Shown piece by piece: positions 23,166 to 28,472 of a DNA stretch of 28,472 nucleotides. Within the stretch, counting starts at the first letter, position 1, and each line of letters starts with the position of its first letter. A program made the translations under genes and the position numbers. Below the pieces are notes generated by a model that saw nothing but the letters and a program-made list of their open reading frames with translations, was not told where the DNA came from and made no database searches. Source of the DNA: Wenzhouxiangellaceae bacterium (GTDB taxonomy: Bacteria; Pseudomonadota; Gammaproteobacteria; Xanthomonadales; Wenzhouxiangellaceae); the NCBI GenBank assembly GCA_023258355.1, contig JALQZL010000008.1:1-28472 (forward strand), given 5' to 3'.

Positions 23166-25231
23166 GTGATCGTCAGATCACAGAGATCAAAGGGGTGGGT
23201 GCCAAGACGGCCGAGCGCTTGGCTGCGCTCGGTTTACTCAAAGAATCAGACTTATTGTTCCATTTGCCACTGCGTTATGAGGACCGCACGCAGCTAACCC
23301 CTCTGAATGCTTTGCGGGCGGGTGTTTGGGCCCAAGTGGAGGGGGTGATTGTTCACCAATCGATTCGTTATGCCCGCTCGCGTATGTTGGTGGCGACACT
23401 GGCCGATGACACGGGCCAATGCTTGCTTCGTTATTTCCGCTTTTATCCCAGTCAGCAACGGCAACTCACCGAAGGCGCACGCGTTCGCTGTTTTGGTGAA
23501 GTTCGTTGGACCCAGCAAGGCTTTGAGATGGCCCATCCTCAGACTCAAACAGTGTCTGACCCATCGCCATCGCTCCCTGATCATTTAACGGCGGTCTACC
23601 CCACCACGCAAGGCATTTCACAAGCCTTGATCGCGAAGTTAATCGGTCAAGCGGTGGATCGCTTGGTGAAAGGACAATTGCTGTTGACGGAGTTTTTGCC
23701 CAGTCGGGGAGAAGCAGGGGTCATGGATTCTCTGGCCGAGGCTTTGGTTTGTGTTCATAGACCAGGCCCTCATGAAAATATTGCCAGTCTGTTGGAGGGT
23801 AATCATCCTGCCATTGCTCGGCTGGCCAGAGAGGAATTGCTGGCCCATCACCTGACAGTCGCTCGGCAAAATCACGCCAGAGAGCAACAAAAGGCGCCAG
23901 TGATTCAGCCAAAGCCAGTCAAGGGACAGTCAGTTGTTGAGCAATTTATTCAGGGTTTGGGGTTTGAGCCTACCCCCGCTCAAAAGCGGGTGATTGACGA
24001 AATCACCCAAGATTTGGGTACCCACCGGCCAATGCGCCGCTTGCTTCAAGGTGATGTTGGCTCTGGCAAAACCGTGGTCGCGGGGGTGGCTTTGGTGATG
24101 GTGGCCGCCAGTGGACTGCAAGCGGCCATGATTGCGCCGACTGAATTGTTGGCCGAGCAGCACCACCGAACGCTCAAGCAATGGTTAACGCCTCTGGGCA
24201 TCGAGGTGGTGTGGTTGACTGGAAAAGTCACAGGCAAGGCACGCGCGAGCGCGCTCGAGCGCATTGCCAATGGTTCAGCGGTGGTGGTGGGAACACACGC
24301 TTTGTTTCAAGAGCCGGTGGTGTTTAAGCGCTTGGCTTTGGCCATTATCGATGAACAGCACCGTTTTGGTGTGCATCAGCGCTTGGCTTTGGCAAACAAG
24401 GGAAAGCGTGAGGGTGAACTGCCTCATCAGCTGGTCATGACCGCCACGCCCATTCCCAGAACGTTGGCCATGACGGCCTACGCTGGGTTGGATGTGTCTG
24501 TGATTGATGTACTGCCACCAGGCAGAAAGCCGGTCAAGACGGTGGCCATGTCACAGCAACGACGAGATGAGGTAATCGACCGCCTGGCCACTGTCTTACG
24601 AGAGGGTCGGCAGGCCTATTGGGTTTGCCCGTTGATCGAAGAATCTGAAGTCCTTGAGGCAGAAGCGGCTGAAACCCGATCGGCCGAGCTGGCCAAAGTT
24701 TTGAGTGATTTCAAGGTTGCACTCATTCACGGCCGCATGAAAACCAAGGAAAAACAAGCGGTGATGGCTGATTTCGTGGCAGGCAAAACGCATTTGCTGG
24801 TGGCCACCACAGTGATTGAAGTGGGGGTCGATGTGCCCAATGCCAGCTTGATGATGATTGAAAATGCCGAGCGGCTTGGCTTATCTCAGCTGCATCAACT
24901 CAGAGGGCGCGTTGGTCGAGGTTCTGCCCAAGCGGCTTGTGTCTTGCTTTACAAGCCACCGCTGGGCGAGATGGCGACCGAACGACTCAAGGTGATGCGA
25001 GAGACGACCGATGGGTTTGTGATTGCCGAAAAAGATTTGGAGCTTAGGGGCCCTGGTGAGGTGTTAGGGACTCGGCAGACGGGTGTGATGCGATTTAAGA
25101 TTGCGGATTTGGGAAGAGATGCCCATTGGTTAGAGGATATGCCGACATTGGCAGCTTCTCTAGATGAGGTCGCAAGAGAAGGTTTAATTGCACGCTGGGT
25201 CGGCATGGCAGAAGCCTATATCGAAGTCTAA
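23162..25231 (+). CDS. recG: ATP-dependent DNA helicase RecG
   Basis: RecG is a superfamily 2 translocase that reverses stalled forks and processes recombination intermediates. The 689-aa protein (E. coli 693) has the N-terminal wedge/OB domain beginning ITEIKGVGAKTAERL and LPLRYEDRT. Motif I is GDVGSGKT (297-304), motif II DEQH (397-400) in IIDEQHRFG, motif III TATPIPRT, and motif VI QLRGRVGRG. A C-terminal TRG-type segment (ELRGPGEVLGTRQTG) follows. The start is TTG 23162, overlapping the ridA stop; the next candidate (GTG 23195) lies inside the conserved GVG motif and can be excluded. Coupled translation with ridA is likely. Confidence 0.96.
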   Translation: MSDRQITEIKGVGAKTAERLAALGLLKESDLLFHLPLRYEDRTQLTPLNALRAGVWAQVEGVIVHQSIRYARSRMLVATLADDTGQCLLRYFRFYPSQQRQLTEGARVRCFGEVRWTQQGFEMAHPQTQTVSDPSPSLPDHLTAVYPTTQGISQALIAKLIGQAVDRLVKGQLLLTEFLPSRGEAGVMDSLAEALVCVHRPGPHENIASLLEGNHPAIARLAREELLAHHLTVARQNHAREQQKAPVIQPKPVKGQSVVEQFIQGLGFEPTPAQKRVIDEITQDLGTHRPMRRLLQGDVGSGKTVVAGVALVMVAASGLQAAMIAPTELLAEQHHRTLKQWLTPLGIEVVWLTGKVTGKARASALERIANGSAVVVGTHALFQEPVVFKRLALAIIDEQHRFGVHQRLALANKGKREGELPHQLVMTATPIPRTLAMTAYAGLDVSVIDVLPPGRKPVKTVAMSQQRRDEVIDRLATVLREGRQAYWVCPLIEESEVLEAEAAETRSAELAKVLSDFKVALIHGRMKTKEKQAVMADFVAGKTHLLVATTVIEVGVDVPNASLMMIENAERLGLSQLHQLRGRVGRGSAQAACVLLYKPPLGEMATERLKVMRETTDGFVIAEKDLELRGPGEVLGTRQTGVMRFKIADLGRDAHWLEDMPTLAASLDEVAREGLIARWVGMAEAYIEV

Positions 25232-25289
25232 GTCGCCAGCGCCCAGTCTTGTGAGCCGAGCCCTGTTCACCACGAGCTTGATGGGTTTG

Positions 25290-25298
25290 TGAGATAAT
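25290..25298 (+). promoter_or_regulatory. Candidate extended -10 promoter of gltA
   Basis: TGA followed by GATAAT (25293-25298) forms an extended -10 element 31 nt before the gltA GTG. No good -35 box lies at 17 bp, which is typical of extended -10 promoters. AAGGAGA lies about 8 nt before the start codon. This suggests gltA is transcribed separately from recG. Confidence 0.45.
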
Positions 25299-25328
25299 GT
25301 CTGGCGTGAACTGAAAGGAGACCATCCA

Positions 25329-26618
25329 GTGAGCGAGCGAAAGCTGATTGTCACAGACCCAGCCTCTGGCCAACAACTTGAGTTGCCTGTTGTTGCGGGC
25401 TCTGAAGGCGATCCCACCATCGATATTGCAAAGCTCTATCCAGAGCTTGGTTACTTCACGTTTGATCCAGGCTATGGCACGACAGCCAGCTGCAAAAGTG
25501 ATATCACCTTTATCGATGGGCAAGAGGGCATTCTTCGCTATCGTGGTTACCCCATTGAGCAGCTCGCAGAAAAGGCGACTTTCCTAGAAGTGTCTTATCT
25601 CTTGCTTTATGGAGAACTCCCAACGGCAACCGAATACAGCGAGTTTGAACGTGACATCACCTACCACACGATGGTGCACGAAAAAATCAATAACTTTATT
25701 AATGGCTTCCATTATGACGCTCACCCCATGGCTATTCTGTCAGGCGTTGTCGGTTCAATGGCCGCCTTTTATCACGACAAATTGGATGTCAAAGACCCAG
25801 AGCAACGCGACTTGGCTGCCAAGCGTTTGATCGCTAAGATGCCCACCATCGCAGCGGCCGCCTATCGTCACTACATGGGCTGGCCTGTGGCGTATCCCAG
25901 AAATTCATTAGAGTATTCAGAGCGTTTCTTGGACATGATGTTCTCAGTCCCTGCCGAGCAATATGCGGTGAACCCCATTGCGGCAAAAGCACTCAATCTT
26001 TTGTTCATTTTGCATGCTGATCATGAACAAAACGCCTCCACTTCCACGGTGCGGTTGGTGGGATCGACAGGTGCCAATCCTTATGCGTGTGTGGCCGCCG
26101 GTCTTGCAGCCCTTTGGGGTCCTGCCCATGGCGGTGCCAATGAGGCCGTATTGAATATGCTCAATCAAATCGGTGACATTAGCCGAGCGGGTGAATTCAT
26201 GGCCCGTGCCAAAGACAAAGATGATCCATTTAGATTGATGGGTTTTGGCCACCGGGTGTACAAGAACTTCGACCCACGCGCGACGATTATCCGGAAGGCC
26301 TGTTACGAAGTGCTTGAAGAGCTAGGTCAATCAGATCCCTTGCTTGATTTGGCGATGGAGCTTGAGAAAATTGCGCTCGAAGATGAGTATTTCGTGGAGC
26401 GTAAGTTGTATCCAAACGTCGATTTTTACTCGGGCATCATCTACAAGGCACTGGGGATTCCAACCAGTATGTTCACAGCCATGTTCGCTATCGGCCGAAC
26501 CGTGGGCTGGGTCAGCCACTGGTTAGAGCAAAGCGCCAGCGCTCACCGTATCGGTCGTCCCCGTCAAGTCTATACGGGCGCCACAGAACGCGAGTATGTG
26601 GATATTCAATCCCGCTGA
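25329..26618 (+). CDS. gltA: Citrate synthase (type II, NADH-sensitive class)
   Basis: Citrate synthase condenses acetyl-CoA with oxaloacetate, the entry step of the citrate cycle. The 429-aa protein matches E. coli GltA (427) along its length, including the N-terminal domain that marks the hexameric type II class. The catalytic residues are His267 (PAHGGANEA), His308 (GFGHRVYK) and Asp365 (NVDFYSG), offset by exactly three from E. coli His264/His305/Asp362. The start is GTG 25329 with a strong AAGGAGA upstream. It stands alone between recG and ubiM rather than beside succinate dehydrogenase genes as in E. coli. A 7-bp stem-loop holds its stop codon. Confidence 0.96.
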   Translation: MSERKLIVTDPASGQQLELPVVAGSEGDPTIDIAKLYPELGYFTFDPGYGTTASCKSDITFIDGQEGILRYRGYPIEQLAEKATFLEVSYLLLYGELPTATEYSEFERDITYHTMVHEKINNFINGFHYDAHPMAILSGVVGSMAAFYHDKLDVKDPEQRDLAAKRLIAKMPTIAAAAYRHYMGWPVAYPRNSLEYSERFLDMMFSVPAEQYAVNPIAAKALNLLFILHADHEQNASTSTVRLVGSTGANPYACVAAGLAALWGPAHGGANEAVLNMLNQIGDISRAGEFMARAKDKDDPFRLMGFGHRVYKNFDPRATIIRKACYEVLEELGQSDPLLDLAMELEKIALEDEYFVERKLYPNVDFYSGIIYKALGIPTSMFTAMFAIGRTVGWVSHWLEQSASAHRIGRPRQVYTGATEREYVDIQSR

Positions 26619-26626
26619 GGCGGGAT
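26609..26626. other. Stem-loop enclosing the gltA stop codon
   Basis: ATCCCGC, loop TGAG, GCGGGAT form a perfect 7-bp GC-rich stem. The TGA stop of gltA (26616-26618) lies in the loop. It sits between the convergent genes gltA and ubiM. No T-run follows on either strand, so it is at best a weak or bidirectional terminator, or an mRNA 3'-end stabiliser. Confidence 0.5.
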
Positions 26627-26641
26627 GCTATTGGGGCTTGT

Positions 26642-27805
26642 CTAGCCTGTGAGTTGGCGGGCAACCGCTCGACGAAACGGCCAGAGTTTATCTGCGATTC
26701 GAAGCAAAGAGCGGCGCGCAAACTTCGCCGGTAAGCTCGTGTCTGAATAAAGCCCCACCACCGCTGAGGTCGCCAGATAAAGTGGCAGACTTGTCAGGCG
26801 GTGTCTTCGTTGATAGGCGCGAAGGCGGATTGGGTTAGCTAAGTCATGGGCGCCAGCGCGGGCCAATTCTTCGCTCAAAATCTGAACACCGCGAAGGCCC
26901 AGGTTGAACCCATGGGCAGTGACAGGATGCATGCCCACGGCGGCATCTCCCAACACAGCCAGTCGTTCATCGATCAGCCGATCAGGCCAAACACCCATCA
27001 ACGGCACCACGTGACGCTCGCCTTGAAGCGTCATCTCGCCCACCCGATGCCGAAAAAGGGCGGTCACTTCTTCATTAAAGGTGGCCTCATCCACTTGGGC
27101 CAAGCGGTCAGTTTGCTCATGCGGTAAGGTGATCACCGCCGATGCGCGCTGCCCATTCAGTGGCAACAGTGCCAGTGTCCGATCGTAGGCAAACCATTCC
27201 CAAGCCACCTGCTGATGGTCACCTTCGATCTGCATCTTGGCCAGTAGCATGCTTCGTCCATAGTCACGAACCCGGGAGCCAATACCCGTCATCCGTCGCA
27301 AGTTCGAGAAACGAGAGTCAGCCGCAATCACCAAATCGGCCGCCACCTGCTCACCATTGGACAGCATCAATCTTCGTTCGGTCGCATGGAGGGTGCTCGA
27401 AGTCACGCTGACCTCACACATCAGGCGAGTCGACGTGTCCTCCACCACAGCATCATAGGCAGCCTTTTTAATATGCTGATTGGCAATCAGCCAACCCAGG
27501 CACTCTCGGCCACCATCTTGGTGAGTAATCCGCATGGGTTGTTCGGATTCACCATCGAAGACAGCGGCATCTTTCAATGGGCTGATGTCCTGCTCGGGGA
27601 GACGTGCCCACACGCCCAGGCTTTCTAGGAAAGCCCGAGAGGCGTGAGTCAGTGCAATCTCACGGCCATCGGGTGTTGGCTCGGCCAGCGCAGACTCAGG
27701 GCTTGTTTCAAAAATAGCGACATCCAACCCCAACGCATCCAGAGCTGAGGCCAAACACAAACCCGCCGGCCCGCCACCGACGATGGCGATATCACATCGG
27801 TCCAT
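26642..27805 (-). CDS. ubiM: FAD-dependent ubiquinone hydroxylase, UbiM-like
   Basis: This 387-aa flavoprotein monooxygenase belongs to the UbiH/UbiF/Coq6 family that hydroxylates the ubiquinone ring. The dinucleotide fold GGGPAG (10-15), the internal ADSRFS motif and the second FAD motif GDAAVGMHPVTAHGFNLG are all present. DGREIALTHASR with LGVW and SPLKDA, plus WEWFAYDRTLALLPLN and the final RQLTG, fit my memory of the UbiM subgroup better than E. coli UbiH, UbiF or UbiI. UbiM is described as a C5 hydroxylase of demethoxyubiquinol, with wider regiospecificity in some species. Without an alignment the subgroup is an inference. ATG 27805; it stands alone, with the SDR gene upstream on the same strand. 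Confidence 0.82.
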   Translation of the reverse strand: MDRCDIAIVGGGPAGLCLASALDALGLDVAIFETSPESALAEPTPDGREIALTHASRAFLESLGVWARLPEQDISPLKDAAVFDGESEQPMRITHQDGGRECLGWLIANQHIKKAAYDAVVEDTSTRLMCEVSVTSSTLHATERRLMLSNGEQVAADLVIAADSRFSNLRRMTGIGSRVRDYGRSMLLAKMQIEGDHQQVAWEWFAYDRTLALLPLNGQRASAVITLPHEQTDRLAQVDEATFNEEVTALFRHRVGEMTLQGERHVVPLMGVWPDRLIDERLAVLGDAAVGMHPVTAHGFNLGLRGVQILSEELARAGAHDLANPIRLRAYQRRHRLTSLPLYLATSAVVGLYSDTSLPAKFARRSLLRIADKLWPFRRAVARQLTG

Positions 27806-27866
27806 ACATACTGTCCATCAGTCTTTTGTGGAAGTCGCTGAAAATCATGCGCTCAAGTGTAGCAGT

Positions 27867-28412
27867 TTAGATGAATAAATCAGGTAACAATGGGGCGCCG
27901 GGTTTGACGGCATAACCCGATAGATCGTCTATGCCGGCGTGGGCCAATGCCTCATCATCAATCATGAAATGCCCCGTGAATTCAGAGGCTTTTTGAGTCA
28001 GCATCCAATGGGCTGCATCCGCCATGATCTCGGGTTTCCGACAATTCTCGGGTTTCACGGCATCGCCAAGCATCGCGAGGGCAGCGGTGGCAATCACCGT
28101 TCGAGGCCATAGGGCATTCACAGCAATGCCTCTGGGCTTAAATTCTTCAGCCATCCCCAAAACACATTGGCTCATGCCATATTTCGCCATGGTGTAGGCC
28201 ACATGCGGCGCAAACCATTTAGGATCCATGTTCAATGGTGGTGACAGATTGAGAATGTGCGGATTGTCAGCCTTGTCTAGATAAGGCAGTGCCGCTTGAG
28301 AGCAGACAAAGGTCCCGCGAACATTGACACCAAACATGAGATCGAAACGCTTCATCGGCACTTGATCGGTCGGCGCGAGATAAATCGCTGAGGCGTTGTT
28401 GACCAAAATAGC
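27867..28412 (-). CDS. HSDL2-like short-chain dehydrogenase, 5'-truncated
   Basis: This is the C-terminal two-thirds of an SDR oxidoreductase. It begins inside the family motif ILVNNAS (28409 downward). The catalytic Ser55, Tyr71 and Lys75 (YTMAK), counted from the Leu of LVNNAS, are present. ISPPLN-like LSPPLNMDPKWF, KYGMSQCVLGMAEEF, ALWPRT and the end PGAPLLPDLFI closely follow the SDR part of the HSDL2 group, which is linked to fatty-acid or steroid metabolism without a proven bacterial substrate. No SCP2 domain follows. The NAD(P)-binding N-terminus (GxxxGxG) is missing: at about 28410 the sequence changes and in-frame stops appear upstream. The gene is therefore truncated in this sequence, not merely started late. 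Confidence 0.87.
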   Translation of the reverse strand, partial: AILVNNASAIYLAPTDQVPMKRFDLMFGVNVRGTFVCSQAALPYLDKADNPHILNLSPPLNMDPKWFAPHVAYTMAKYGMSQCVLGMAEEFKPRGIAVNALWPRTVIATAALAMLGDAVKPENCRKPEIMADAAHWMLTQKASEFTGHFMIDDEALAHAGIDDLSGYAVKPGAPLLPDLFI

Positions 28413-28472
28413 AGTACATCATTAAGAATCTAGCTTTGCTTTCACTTAGTTTAATGCTATATGCTCAAGCGT
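28410..28472. other. Unrelated AT-rich tail after the broken SDR gene
   Basis: Bases 28411-28472 are about 35% GC by hand count, against about half in the gene before. They do not continue the SDR reading frame, which meets TGA and TAA at once. No ORF, terminal inverted repeat or known element is recognised in these 62 bases. This looks like a second junction, either chimeric or the edge of an insertion. Confidence 0.6.

Noticed and set aside
27849..28472. Similar strings GCTCAAGTGT (near 27851) and GCTCAAGCGT (window end)
   Set aside because: Ten bases with one mismatch and no flanking similarity; not evidence of a repeat or attachment site.
1..28472. Defence system, secondary-metabolite cluster, prophage, CRISPR array or tRNA cluster
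   Set aside because: I read both strands for these and found only conserved housekeeping genes, one transporter, one GGT homologue and a minor-pilin set.

Overview
This window reads as an ordinary housekeeping stretch of a gammaproteobacterial chromosome. The evidence is gene content and order: the cell-wall run mrdA-rodA-mltB-rlpA-dacA-ybeD-lipB, the block rph-rdgB-hemW divergent from yicC-gmk-rpoZ-spoT-ridA-recG, and a hexameric-type citrate synthase. The genus cannot be named from this sequence. GC is moderate and the genome is compact: there is no gene-free gap above about 160 bases, and many starts and stops overlap. No tRNA, rRNA, CRISPR array, insertion sequence or integrase was recognised.

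Layout. Positions 1-~444 (minus strand) hold a fragment of an ABC transporter ATPase. It joins abruptly, around 430-455, to the 3' two-thirds of mrdA (PBP2) on the plus strand. From there the plus strand carries rodA, mltB, rlpA, dacA, ybeD and lipB (1425-6504), for cell elongation, septal peptidoglycan trimming and lipoate attachment. The tail-specific protease prc (6527-8650) and the restart helicase priA (8688-10853) follow. A signal-peptide-less gamma-glutamyltransferase homologue (minus) is convergent with priA and divergent from rpmE2, which has a good promoter and a strong terminator. Next come three minor pilin genes, pilV-pilW-pilX (12878-14765), all with non-ATG starts and 4-nt overlaps. 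They converge on a minus-strand operon rph-rdgB-hemW-MFS (18517-14762). Divergent from rph is the plus-strand run yicC, gmk, rpoZ, spoT, ridA, recG and gltA (18666-26618). The window ends with minus-strand ubiM-like ubiquinone hydroxylase and a 5'-truncated HSDL2-like short-chain dehydrogenase that breaks off at about 28410 into 62 bases of unrelated AT-rich DNA.

How the genes work together. PBP2 and RodA are the elongasome transpeptidase/glycosyltransferase pair; MltB, RlpA and DacA trim the wall they make. LipB supplies lipoyl groups to the 2-oxoacid dehydrogenases that feed the citrate cycle, in which GltA acts. Gmk, RpoZ and SpoT link guanine nucleotides, RNA polymerase and (p)ppGpp. RdgB and RidA are metabolite-damage enzymes. 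PriA and RecG both act on stalled forks.

No convincing novel system is present. The points most worth a second look are the two abrupt end junctions (probably chimeric assembly or amplification, less likely real rearrangements), the high share of GTG/TTG starts (10 of 25 complete genes by my reading), the compact minor-pilin trio, and the GGT homologue that lacks an export signal.
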